From Phialocephala subalpina (taxonomy: Eukaryota > Ascomycota > Leotiomycetes > Helotiales > Mollisiaceae): a stretch of DNA of 64,000 nt. The stretch spans positions 566,766-630,765 of the forward strand of contig FJOG01000027.1 in assembly GCA_900073065.1 (NCBI GenBank). Reading direction: 5' to 3'. The translations under genes and the position numbers were made by a program. Shown one piece after another: positions 44,348 through 55,809 of this stretch (position 1 is its first letter; every line of letters begins with the position of its first letter). The notes under the pieces are model-generated. The model was not told where the DNA came from. It made no database searches and was given only the letters and a program-made list of their open reading frames with translations.

Positions 44348-47300
44348 ATGGGGAAGGACAAGAGAAAACACAAGGGGATATTGTGGACGATTTTTAGGAA
44401 GGAACAGCAGGAGACTCCCTCGAAGTCGTCTGAAAGCGACCAACCAGAACGAGCGAGCGGCGACACTTACCGACCCAACCCACGACCGCGCCCCGAGACG
44501 GAACGCTTTGAGCCGTCTTCTGAGAACTCTCCGCCAGCCTCCTCTGCGGATGGACCTACGGTTTTACGCGACCGTCCCGACGTCACGGTTGTCGACAATT
44601 TCACCCGCAATCGAGACAGTACATCCACTCTCCATGGACAGTCTGAAGCAGACCAATGCCGTTCTTCTCGGCCTTGCCAAGCGCCACCAGATCCCAAGAC
44701 CAGTTCGACGTTAGGAATTTGTAATGAGCACCCCCCTCAGCCGCTTCAGGAGCAAGATGAACAAGCCCTATTACAATTAGGTACGGGAAGCCTGTGGAAG
44801 AAAGCGGCAGAGAGCCTTGATCACAGAGACCGGGAAAAGCTCAACGGTCTAGTCAAATCCAAACGGGAAGGCCAGACGGCAGACTCACCCCCCGACGGTC
44901 AAGGGGAGGGCCCGTCCGCCGCCGACGTCAGTCTTATTATTTCTAGGGCGAAGAGGCTCGAAGACGAAGACAAGAAGGGAACCTGGAGGGCCGTAAGCTC
45001 AACTCTCCCCCCGGAATTATAGTGAAGTGCATACTCAATTCCTGTTCTAGGTCCTCAAAAATATCACCCAAGGAGCCTTGGTATTTAAGTCTCTCGGCGA
45101 CACTGCAGTGAGCTTTGATAAATCGGGTTACGCAGCCTTGGGTTGGTCGGTTGTGTCTTTCGGTCTGCAGGTCGCTGCCAACGCCGGAAAAGCTCGCGAA
45201 TTCGTCCTCTCCAGTTCAGAGGTCGTCACGGGTTTCATGGCAAGATACATGGAATATGAAAAATATTTCAGAGGGCAGCATGCCGTAGGAGAGTTTGACC
45301 GTCGCGTGACGAAGGTGTACAGGGCCATTTTGCTCTACGTGATGGCCTTGGACGACTATCTACAGCAGTGCGAAGCAGGTTTGTCCTCGGAGTTATAGGT
45401 ATCAGATTTTGGCAGTTCTAATTATTTTAGAGCGCCTTGGACACGCGTTTCGTACGCTTGATGACCGCTCTATTTCCCAAAGGAAGCAGGTGATCGATGA
45501 CCAAGATGCCAAGGTTAGAGATTGGGTAAGTCTATTATTATTTGAAAAGTGTATAATTATTCAAGTTTGCTTAGGATCCGACTGACTTTCTATCAGCTTC
45601 AGATCATTATGCATAAGAGTAACGAAGTCAATTTTGCTCAATTGCGGAGGATGATTGACCAGAGCCTACCCAAACCTTCGCAGCCGTCACAAGAATGCTT
45701 AAGATCGCTATCCTTTCCTGAAATGGAAGATCGATTCAATAATATCAAGTCCGCTGCCGAAGGGACGTGTAAGTGGCTACTTCGACACAAAACTTATAAA
45801 GACTGGGTAGCTCGCGATCGAAGCTTACTCTGGATCAAGGGGAAGCCCGGTTCGGGAAAGTCAACATTGCTAAAATACGCTCTCGGCGATGCCAATGTAG
45901 CATCCAACATCGGAGACAGAGCCCTTGTACTCTCGTTCTTCTTCCACGGTAGCAGCGTTGAACTCCAAAGGACGCCGCTCGGCTTATTCCGGTCGCTCCT
46001 CTATCAACTCCTCCGTCAGGTCCCCGACGCCGTCCCGGACGTGGTTGCTTACTTCCAAGAACGCTACAATAACATGGGCAAACCGGATAAAAAATGGTCG
46101 TGGTCCCTTAACAGGCTACAAGACTTCTTTATGTCCTCACTTCCAAAGGTCTTGGAGAATCGCTCGGTCTGGTTATTTGTCGACGCGTTGGACGAGTGTG
46201 GTGAAGAGAGTGCGATCAACCTAGTCAAGGAGTTTAAGTCCTTGGTCCAAAAGCTTCCAACTACTAATTCACAGCTTCACATTTGCTTCACACGTCGCCA
46301 TTTCCCGCCTCTAGATCTGGATTACGGATTCGAAATATGCGTTGAGGCTGAAAATAAAAAGGATATTTCGACCTATGTAGAAGCCGAACTTCCTGCCCCA
46401 GGATTCCGGACACAATACGGGAAATAATCACGGGTCACGCTTCAGGCCTTTTCATGTGGGTGCGTCTCGTGATAAGTCGGGTTCACAACCTTGAGCTTAG
46501 ACGTGTGGGATGGAAGGCGATCGAAGTGGAAATCAATGCCATCCCACCAGACCTCAACGAACTATATCTCGGGCTCGTCCAATGTATGGAGGAGAGGTCG
46601 GCTTCCCTGAAACTAATCCAGTGGATCTGCTTTGCTACACGGCCTCTGTCACTGGAAGAATTACGGTGGGCCATGGTTGTCGACACCAATTGCCCAGACC
46701 GGTCATTAGAGGAATATCGGAACACGCCAGGTTATATATCCGATAACGACGAGATGAAGATGCGAATTGAGATACTCAGTTGTGGCCTTGTCGAAATTGC
46801 ACAATCATCTGACGAGGAGACATCTGACAAGGTGGTTGTCCAGTTCATTCACCAGTCCGTCAAGGAGTTCTTCATCGAAAAGGGCCTATCAGCTCTGGAC
46901 GACAGCTCAACGACAGCCGATCTAGTCGGAGCCGTACACTATCAGTTATCGAGGACCTGCATAAGCTACCTGGCAATGGATGAGATCGGCCAGCTAACAA
47001 TCCGCGGCCGTGACGATTTGATATCGGAGTTTCCCTTATTGCACTACGCGACGACGTCGTGGGTATCGCATGTGAAACAAATCGAGGAGAGGAGGACCTC
47101 TCAAGTTGATCTAATCTATTTCGCCAGGCTATCAGAAGCTCTTCTTCGACTCTGTGCGCAGATTTACTCTATACTAGAGCCATACTCAAAAGATTGTCCG
47201 CCGAAAGGTGGAAGCATAATGCATGTGGCGTCGCAGTATCAATTGATAGGGCTGTTATCAGTGATTATCCAGAGGACGGACGAGCTTAATATCAACGCGA

Positions 47301-48250
47301 GAGATGACGATGGCCGGACGCCGCTCTTGTTGGCCGCCGAGATGGGGCACGAAGCCGTCGTGCGGCTGCTGCTCAAGACGGGCAAAGCAGACATTGATGC
47401 GAGAGATAACGAAGTCCAGAGCCGACCATGTTTCGTCGAAGACAGGGTTTACTCGACGAGGAGTAGGGGTTTTATGATCACGACTTTGCCCGGTAGCCGG
47501 ACGCCGCTCTTGTGGGCCGCCGTTCAAGGACATGAGGACGTGGTGGAGCTGCTACTCAACAAAGCCAATGTTGACGCGAGAGACATTGACGGTCGAACGC
47601 CACTGTCGTATGCTGCCAAGAACGGGCACACGGCTGTTGTACAACTGCTGCTCAACAATGCCAATGTTGACGCGGGAGACAGCGACGGCCGAACGCCGTT
47701 GTCGTTGGCCGCCGCGGCTGGACACGTTGCCGCAGTGCGGCTCCTTCTCAACAAGCGCGCTGATGTCGAATTGGTGGATAAGTTTAACCGGACACCGCTC
47801 TCGTGGGCGGCCGGAAAGAGCAATTCCCTCTTTAAATGCGTAGATTTGGGAATTGCAAGGTGCCGCGTTGGTGAGGTCATTTGGAGCAATCATCTAGCCA
47901 CTGTAGACAGACATCTAGCCGTCGTTGGGCTGCTACTGGCGGAAGGAGCTCAGGTCAGTTCAAAAGACAAGGATGGTCGGACGCCACTGTTATGGGCCGC
48001 CGTCGGGGGGCATCGGGACGTCATTGAGCTGCTGCTGGCGAAGGGAGCCCAAGCCGATTCAAAAGATAATCGTGGTCTTACGCCGTTAATGTTAGCAGCC
48101 TTGGACGGGAATCAGGCCGTGGTACAGCTGCTGCTCGATACGGGCAAGGTCGACGTTGACGCGAGAGACGATGATGGCTGTACACCGCTGTCGTTAGCCA
48201 TCCTAAGAGGGAACGAGGCCATTATGCGGTTATTACAAAATTCACACTAA
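44348..48250 (+). CDS. NACHT-ankyrin NLR, interrupted by one frameshift
   Basis: Exons 44348-44992, 45051-45378, 45431-45525 and from 45597 on. The 215-residue N-terminus is hydrophilic and Pro/Ser-rich. A NACHT_N-like helical domain follows (SGYAALGWSVVSFGLQV, EFVLSSSEVVTGFMARY), then NACHT with P-loop GKPGSGKSTLLKYAL (about residue 438) and Walker B LFVDALDECGEE (about 550). At about 46400 one base is missing: the frame from 45597 reaches a stop at 46426, while the neighbouring frame continues PDTIREIITGHASGLFMWV without interruption for some 615 codons. That part is the NACHT C-terminal region and about seven ankyrin repeats (DGRTPLLLAAEMGHEAVVRLLL type), ending at 48250. No intron with legal borders repairs the break. 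It is either a very young pseudogene or a sequence error. Such proteins control fungal incompatibility and cell death. Confidence 0.8.
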
Positions 48251-49023
48251 CAATATTCAAGATGGTTCGGCAAAATTGGCTACAAAGTGAATTGGTAACT
48301 ATCATATTTTTTTGTCTTCAGATTCGTCATCAAAGGAGGGTGTAGGAGGTTGTGTAAATATATAGTTATCATGATTACGTTTTAGTATTTTCTGGTCGAT
48401 TCAATTTTATTTGTCAAGAATACCCTCTGCTCTCTGTCCAATCTCCAAAACTAGGAATCATGACTTACGATTTGCTTTTTAGACAGTGAGCAAGACTCGA
48501 GATCGAGAGAATTATAACGTCCCTCCCTAGGTAGCGAGAAACCTGCTGTGCCGAGAAAAATGATAGCTACATTGACTTTAAGTATCTCAAACTCTATGCA
48601 CACATCGACGTCTGATAGTAGCAGAAAGGAGGAGAACGAGGTTGATGACGGGATGCAGCGGAGCACGATTGCTGTGCCGTCGCGATGACGGAGCATAGCC
48701 TTTAAACACGCACGTGATCGGGTTCCAAGCAAAAGGCATCGTCAGCCTCCTAGTAGGTATTGAAGTCATTACTAAGCTGGATGTGGCGTACCAAGCACCC
48801 TTAGTATTTCCAGCTACTATTGGCCTTTATGCCTGTCGTTACAATCGGAGATACGTATCACTTAGGCGTACGCGTCTATGATGGAGGGGTAAGGCGTATT
48901 GTAAAAGCAGTGCTGGTTCATTCTTATTGTCTTCTCGAGTCTAAGAGCTCGAGGCATGCTCTCTTATGGAGAGCATGCTCACGCTAGGCATATAGCCTAA
49001 AACACGTGATATCTATTCCAACA
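48251..49023. other. Intergenic
   Basis: No supported gene. A small perfect hairpin (10-bp arms GCATGCTCTC, 5-nt loop) lies at 48954-48978. Confidence 0.4.
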
Positions 49024-49895
49024 ATGCCTAAGGCTTCACTATTGAAATTACGACGTAAATATTATAAGGTTATTTTGCATCCCATTGTTCTTAGAAATGT
49101 TCCACGAATGGATGAGCGTCGGAATTGGGCACAGTATCTCGTCAACACACTTCTGCAAGTACCAGCATTTCGAGCAAAAGAGGTCAACCAGGCAAAGTCT
49201 ATAAGTCATCGTACATATCGGATGGCCGCCACCGCTATTCTTGGCCCGCTTTCAGTTCTAAAAGACTGTAAGATGAAGGACGTGCTAGGAGACTAAACAA
49301 CGAAAACAATTGCTGCGAAGATGCTGCAAGAGCTCTGGAACGTAATGCGCCATGAATAGAAGAGGTACCCCCTTCAATTCCATAATCTAGCAAAGAAGGT
49401 CGACAAACATATCGAATTCAACCCGGATATTGTACACTCATGGGTCCTAGATGTTGCTCAGGGCAGAAATACAGATATTGATGCTATCAATGGATGTACG
49501 TGCAAGGAAATAACCCAATACTCTCTTGCCTGTTCCATAAAGCTGACTCCCATTACCTAGGGCTCGTCAACAGAGGTGAGTTGATCGGCGAGCCTTGTCC
49601 AACACACAAAGCCGCCATAGAGTTGGTGAAGAAAAAGACCGAGGAGAACCGCATCAAGGAAGAAGCGAAGGGAGCAGCCCTTGAAGCAAAGCAGGACTTT
49701 AGGTCAATATCGCCCGAGAGGGAACCGAAAGGAGAACCATCTGAAGATGAAATCTACGGCCCTGAAAAGTTGGAGAAGAGGAGGATGGAGAAGCTAGCGT
49801 GCCAACGAGAGAATTTTGGGAAACTACCATTACCGGAATCCTATGTTAAGCCTGAGATCAGACCGTTTGGTGGAGCTCGTCGAGTTCGGGGTTGA
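49024..49895 (+). pseudogene. Decayed gene of unknown function
   Basis: One reading frame from ATG 49024 (MPKASLLKLRRKYYKV) can be followed through TAA at 49294-49296 and a TAG near 49358. It then meets a textbook intron (donor GTACGT near 49496, branch-like CTGAC, acceptor CCTAG at 49560). After this splice the frame continues NGWLVNRGELIGEPC to a stop at 49895. The downstream part is Lys/Glu-rich (KKKTEENRIKEEAKG, EKLEKRRMEKL). Coherent sequence on both sides of the stops suggests a once-functional gene broken by nonsense changes. The product is not recognised. Confidence 0.45.
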
Positions 49896-51054
49896 AGCCT
49901 TCATGGACACAACTGAGAGGGTAGTTTGAGTGACGAGTATGGTATGGTACAAGTGGAGGAACTTCGGGCCCTACGACGCCACGCATCCTTCGATGACATA
50001 ATGCAGCGAAGGTAGCCCAAAATGTCTCGCGGTGAGATCAGCAGCTGTTGGTTCAGAAAATCGCAGAATATTTCCACCTGATTCCAAGGACGCAAGCTTC
50101 GAACGCGAACGCGACTGCAACGATATCGAGAGTTAGAGGAAGACACGAGGGAATCAACCCCGGTTAATCTCGAAATTCAAATCCTCATATTCGATCTCCG
50201 GCGCCATCGCCAGTGCCTGACATTGTTTCAATCTCCTAGCGTTACTGGGCCTCTCTTGCGGCAGGAAGTGAAATGTGAAAATAATGGCATATTTGGAAGT
50301 GCAGCAGGGATTTGGCAGAAGAAAGTGTAAGTAAGAGTTGGAGAGTATTGGGGTATTGTAGACTGAAGGATAAATATCCTGTTCAACTAAATAAATATCG
50401 CTGGCACTTTTTATATGGAGATATCCAGATCATTTTGTGTGTGAATGCCTAGATAAATATCTAGCGAGACCCGATCCTATATCCAGAAGAACTAGATAAA
50501 TTCATCTAATTCTACTAGATAAAGTTCCAGAGGGTGGTCCCGTGGGGCAAGGACCGGAGGCTACATGCGATTATTCTCTGGGGGAAAAGGTTCGCTGATT
50601 AGTCTGAAAGGCTACGAGAGGTTGGAACATATACAGACTACAATGTTCGAGGAAGAAATTCAAAAGTAACATCAAAAGAGATCCGAAAAGATGAAGTACA
50701 GTCACGAGCCCGGAAAAGCAACAAATCTGTACTTGAAAGCCAATACACAGCGAAAGCGTTAAACCAACCAATCTTAAACAACACAGCTCAACTCATCTTC
50801 TCTTGCAAAATTCGATATTCACTTGAACTTACCATCTCAAATATATCCAAGAAAAAGTCTCAGAACTTTTGAGACATTGAGGAGTTGATGCCCCACTTTT
50901 CCACCGCGTCGCGTCTCTGCTGCCTTCCTGCCCCGCACCTCAGCCTCGCTCACAAAGGCCCTCCACCTCCCCAGCTCTTCCATTTTCAGGACATCTTACA
51001 ACAGCACCAACAATATCCACCTCTATCGTACTTCACAGCAAACGAACATTCAAG
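49896..51054. other. Intergenic, repeat-like patch
   Basis: No gene supported. Around 50380-50530 short CTAGATAAA-like units recur several times, possibly a degraded repeat. The last 200 bp are the 5' region of the hydrolase gene. Confidence 0.4.
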
Positions 51055-51780
51055 ATGCCGATCCCAGTCGAAGTGATCAACGGGAAGAAGCACTTCACCG
51101 TCCTTGGTACCCCACCTTCTCCCTCAGCCTTGCCCCCGTTCTCCAATTCCCACAGCTAGCTAACCAGATCTTCGTGCAGAGAACAACCCCGAAGTCATGA
51201 CCCCCCTAGCCCACCGCCTCGGCCTCTCCCCCTCCCTCGAATTTCACGACGTGTATTCCCTCACCGACCCCACGCTCCTCTCCATGATCCCGCGTCCCGT
51301 CCTCGCCCTCCTAGTAATTATCCCTTTCACACCTTCCTGGCACGCGAATAGAGTCGAAGAAGATAAAGACAAAGGAGAATATGAAGGGAAAGGAGAAAAG
51401 GAGCCAGTAATCTGGTTCACCCAAACAATCGGCCACGCCTGCGGTTCCATCGGTCTAATCCACTGCCTTCTCAACGGCCCCGCTCGTCAATACATCCAAC
51501 CAAACACCTTTCTCTCAAAACTCCGCGAAGAGGCGATTCCGCTAGGAATGAAAGACCGCGCTCGCCTGCTCTACGACTCCCAAGAATTAGAGGACGCGCA
51601 TCAAAGCGTAGCAGAAATAGGAGACACGGCTGCACCTGATGCGGACGGAGGAGATAAGCTGGGGCAGCATTTCGTTGCGTTTGTGAAGGAAGGTGGACAC
51701 TTATGGGAGTTGGAGGGGGGTAGGAAGGGTCCGTTGGATAGAAGAGAGCTGGGGGAGGATGAAGATGTTCTGAGTGAGAA
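51055..51780 (+). CDS. Ubiquitin C-terminal hydrolase (UCH, peptidase C12), partial
   Basis: Exons 51055-51106 and from 51180 run into the N gap at 51781, so the 3' part is missing. It is a cysteine protease that releases ubiquitin from small adducts. Visible: MPIPVEVINGKKHFTVLENNPEVMTPLAHRLG; VIWFTQTIGHACGSIGLIHCLLN with the nucleophile Cys; and GQHFVAFVKEGGHLWELEGG, holding the catalytic His and the third active-site position. In human UCH-L1 type enzymes that third residue is Asp (ELDG); here it reads Glu (ELEG). A charged insertion (RVEEDKDKGEYEGKGEKEP) lies before the active site. About 220 residues are visible against 230-250 for the family, so only the last part should be lost. It is cytosolic or nuclear. 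Confidence 0.88.
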
Positions 51781-52641
51781 NNNNNNNNNNNNNNNNNNNN
51801 NNNNNNNNNNNNNNNNNNNNNNNNNNNNNNNNNNNNNNNNNNNNNNNNNNNNNNNNNNNNNNNNNNNNNNNNNNNNNNNNNNNNNNNNNNNNNNNNNNNN
51901 NNNNNNNNNNNNNNNNNNNNNNNNNNNNNNNNNNNNNNNNNNNNNNNNNNNNNNNNNNNNNNNNNNNNNNNNNNNNNNNNNNNNNNNNNNNNNNNNNNNN
52001 NNNNNNNNNNNNNNNNNNNNNNNNNNNNNNNNNNNNNNNNNNNNNNNNNNNNNNNNNNNNNNNNNNNNNNNNNNNNNNNNNNNNNNNNNNNNNNNNNNNN
52101 NNNNNNNNNNNNNNNNNNNNNNNNNNNNNNNNNNNNNNNNNNNNNNNNNNNNNNNNNNNNNNNNNNNNNNNNNNNNNNNNNNNNNNNNNNNNNNNNNNNN
52201 NNNNNNNNNNNNNNNNNNNNNNNNNNNNNNNNNNNNNNNNNNNNNNNNNNNNNNNNNNNNNNNNNNNNNNNNNNNNNNNNNNNNNNNNNNNNNNNNNNNN
52301 NNNNNNNNNNNNNNNNNNNNNNNNNNNNNNNNNNNNNNNNNNNNNNNNNNNNNNNNNNNNNNNNNNNNNNNNNNNNNNNNNNNNNNNNNNNNNNNNNNNN
52401 NNNNNNNNNNNNNNNNNNNNNNNNNNNNNNNNNNNNNNNNNNNNNNNNNNNNNNNNNNNNNNNNNNNNNNNNNNNNNNNNNNNNNNNNNNNNNNNNNNNN
52501 NNNNNNNNNNNNNNNNNNNNNNNNNNNNNNNNNNNNNNNNNNNNNNNNNNNNNNNNNNNNNNNNNNNNNNNNNNNNNNNNNNNNNNNNNNNNNNNNNNNN
52601 NNNNNNNNNNNNNNNNNNNNNNNNNNNNNNNNNNNNNNNNN
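51781..52641. other. Assembly gap (861 N)
   Basis: A run of N. It removes the 3' end of the ubiquitin hydrolase gene and whatever follows. The true gap length may differ. Confidence 0.98.
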
Positions 52642-55600
52642 AAGAAGGCGCAGGACAGAGTTCTGAGATTCCAAGTTTCGCTTTCGTATTTCGTATAACG
52701 GACAAGGGGAAGGGAGGAGAAAAAAGTTTGGCACGACACTGGAAGGAGCAACGGACGGAGTTAATGCATTACAGGTTTTCATTTCATTTTCTTTTCAACA
52801 GCTAAGAGAAAGTATGACAAAGAGGGTTGCCGATCTTCTACCGTATAACATGCTTAGGCCAAAACAAAGTACTTCTGATTCGGATGGCAATGGAACCTCT
52901 TCATGATGGGATTACCAAGGAAATATCCCTATGCTGTTCTCGCAGGAAAGAAGGTTCCATACCGGGGCACATTCTCGGTGGCCGAGAACAAGCCGCATGC
53001 ATCAAACTCAAGCACGAGAGGCGGTGAAGGAGACTTGAGCCCCATCTATGGTCTTGGCGTTATACCTCACAATGAGGCGACCTCGCCGCAAATCCATATC
53101 TTTGCAACATATGAAAAACACCGCCTGGTGCCAAGAACCAGGTCATAAGAAGTAGCCCGATATCCACATGGTACACGCAAGATGAAGGATAGAATACTAC
53201 CAGAAGAGTAAAGCGCATGAGGTTTCCTCATAGAATACTGAAGGGGAAGAATGATTCAAGAATCTAGGAAATATCAAAACCGCTTGCTGGAAGGATAAGA
53301 AGCTACCGACTTTAGTAGAAGGGGTAATCGTAGAAGCAGGAATATCTGAAGATCAGCGAAAACATATCACATTATTCAAAGCCACGAGCAGTATCCCGAG
53401 CGAGTGGCTACTAGTCTACTACACCAGTCCCGCCTGTCTGTCTGACAGCGCAGATCCTTCCTCAAGCAGAAACAAAGTTTGAAGACTCACGGCGTGGAAA
53501 AACAGGCAACAATGCAGGCAGATACGGCGTTGACCACTTACCGGTTTCGATTGAGCAAAGTTCGAATCCATACTGGTGGAAGGTTGGGTGGAACCAGCGG
53601 GTCCAAATGCGTCAGCGGGACCGAAGTCATCATTCATTCTCCCAGAATTCCAACAGCTCGGAGAAAGTTTCTGCAAGAGGGTAATACACGTACAAATCCT
53701 TGAATCATGCCGAATGCCAGTGACATTTAGGATGGCAATCCCGATATGATGTTCGAGGGTGGGGTATCCGTCTCTTCGGTATCCAGTGGCATGATGGCAA
53801 ATTGACTCTAGTAGGAAGCCACGAAGCACGATAGGACCCTCCATTCATAGTGCGGCCGCACTATTTTCGATTCCGGCACGGCTGAAGCCTTCCTCAAGGA
53901 CGTCTGTCCAGAATTGGATGGTCCGAGAGTGAAAGCAGGAAACCGCAGCCAACCGCCACCATTCGGCACCGCCCCGGATGAGAGATGCACGACCCTCCCA
54001 TGAGGAGACGGGAAGTATGTCCTCATTTTTGCAGCAGCTAGTCTTGTCAAGTGCTCTGACAACTTGCTAGGGATGTTTATCGCGCAATCTTCTTGGCAAT
54101 TGCGTCGGGCCGCGTACTCCAAGCAACACCAAGAAAGCTTGCTCCCGGATAAATTGGTGAAATGGTATGTGCTCAACAGTATATCGAAATTGATATCGCC
54201 CGTATTGAGTCGCAAACAAGATCAGCGCCCCCGGGACGGGACGTGTCGGGGTAGAACCCGCATTTGTCTGGGTGCAACGTCCACGCAGTCTCAGAGTCTC
54301 GCAGATTCCCAGAGCCACGGCTCGCTCTCAACGGTCCTCCACACCGCTTCGGATTGGTCGATATGGGAGGAGAATGGTACTCGGAGAGTTATGACACTGG
54401 TTCGTGTTCCACGAGATCCTGCAGCAATGAGAACGTGCTTGTTGAAGGACTTCGTATGTCCAATGAGGCGTTGCAGGTGCATCAGCACGATTCAGCAGAC
54501 TGGGATCCGATATTGCAGTCGACCGCGAGGATTTCTCCAGCAATTGACCAACAATGTCTTCGACACCTCGGCGGATGGAGCGGGGTCCGCAGGTCTTTGT
54601 AAGTACACCGTAAGTTCCGTTTCGTAGCTTTTACGTTCTATATTACACTGCGTTAGCTTTTGACGCAACAACGGAGCAATAGAACCACTTGGGTGATACT
54701 TGCATGGACGGGACGTTATCGCCGAGTCTACGGTTTTGTCGGGATAACCCATTGAAGGTGGAGAGCGCGTATGGCGGGTGGCACTCTTGGGACATAGCGA
54801 GAGCTTCAATTGTCGTTGTGGACGCATTTCAACATGCAATGAAGGATGAAGTTGGATGTTGTTGTCAAAATGATGTCCCGGAGATGAAGAGAAGAGATGT
54901 TCTATTCTGGAAAGAATAGGCGTCCCGGGAACACGGCTGTGGCACCATTTCGCTTAGGGCATCGCGGGTAATGTCTCAGTGAGGGATGACCCCTGAGCAG
55001 AATCTTTTAGTGCTCCAACACCACCAAACAGCAACATCTTCTTCCAATCTCCACGGCCAATTTTCCCTTAGTTCTAGGTCCCGACCTGTACTAACAGCTA
55101 CTAGTAGCCACCAACTATATCCCCTCGGACGGCTCCCAATCATTAATTGGAAGACAACGTCCTCGCCAAGCAGCTTGAATCCAGATCAAGCAGGTGTCAA
55201 GACTACAACTCGATAAGTGCCGCCATGGCTTGCTATGGGATAGGATAGGCTGTTCGGGACCACGGTATGACCGAGATCTGGATTTCGGGAGCGGAGCATA
55301 ATCGTCGGTATAGTTTACGTGCCCGACTGCAGTCGCATCCGCTCCCATTATATCCAAGATGATAAAGTAGGGCAGTGGGGGCAGATGCAGTCCGGCTCTG
55401 TCAATGTCGGTGGAGTGTCAGTCGACAACGAGGGCCTCCTTGTTGTCTTGTTCTCTCCTTTTAAGCACAACGCTACGACCACATCGAAGCCAATGTCTCC
55501 TAGCTGCATCTTGACAGCAGAAGATCTTCTGGGGACGACGCCGTTCAATCCTGCTACCGGTACTTGCTTGCTTCTTTTGCGGTTCGTCTGAAGCTACCTC

Positions 55601-55809
55601 CGTACGGCTGAACGACCTTTGAAACTATCAGCTGGAATACGATTTGCTTTCATCTGACATGAAGCTCGTCTAGCAGAGGCAGAAATATTCTTGGAACCGA
55701 CATCGAGCCTCACTTTTGCACTCTGCATTCACGGCAAGATCCTCCGCATCCAGGTCAGAGCTTTTAGATTCGTCCTCCATGTCAGCCCATCGGGCATCTC
55801 ATCTCGAAG
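52642..55809. other. Long intergenic stretch, no supported gene
   Basis: About 3.2 kb with only short chance-like frames on both strands. None has a recognisable domain or a consistent exon chain. The last several hundred bases are the promoter of the A-T-TE synthetase. Confidence 0.4.

Noticed and set aside
46376..46401. Short intron repairing the NACHT gene frame
   Set aside because: The only GT-AG span there is about 25 nt and leads to the wrong frame.
52642..55600. Short frames around the gap and before the synthetase
   Set aside because: Low coherence, mutual overlap and no recognisable motif. None could be extended by splicing.
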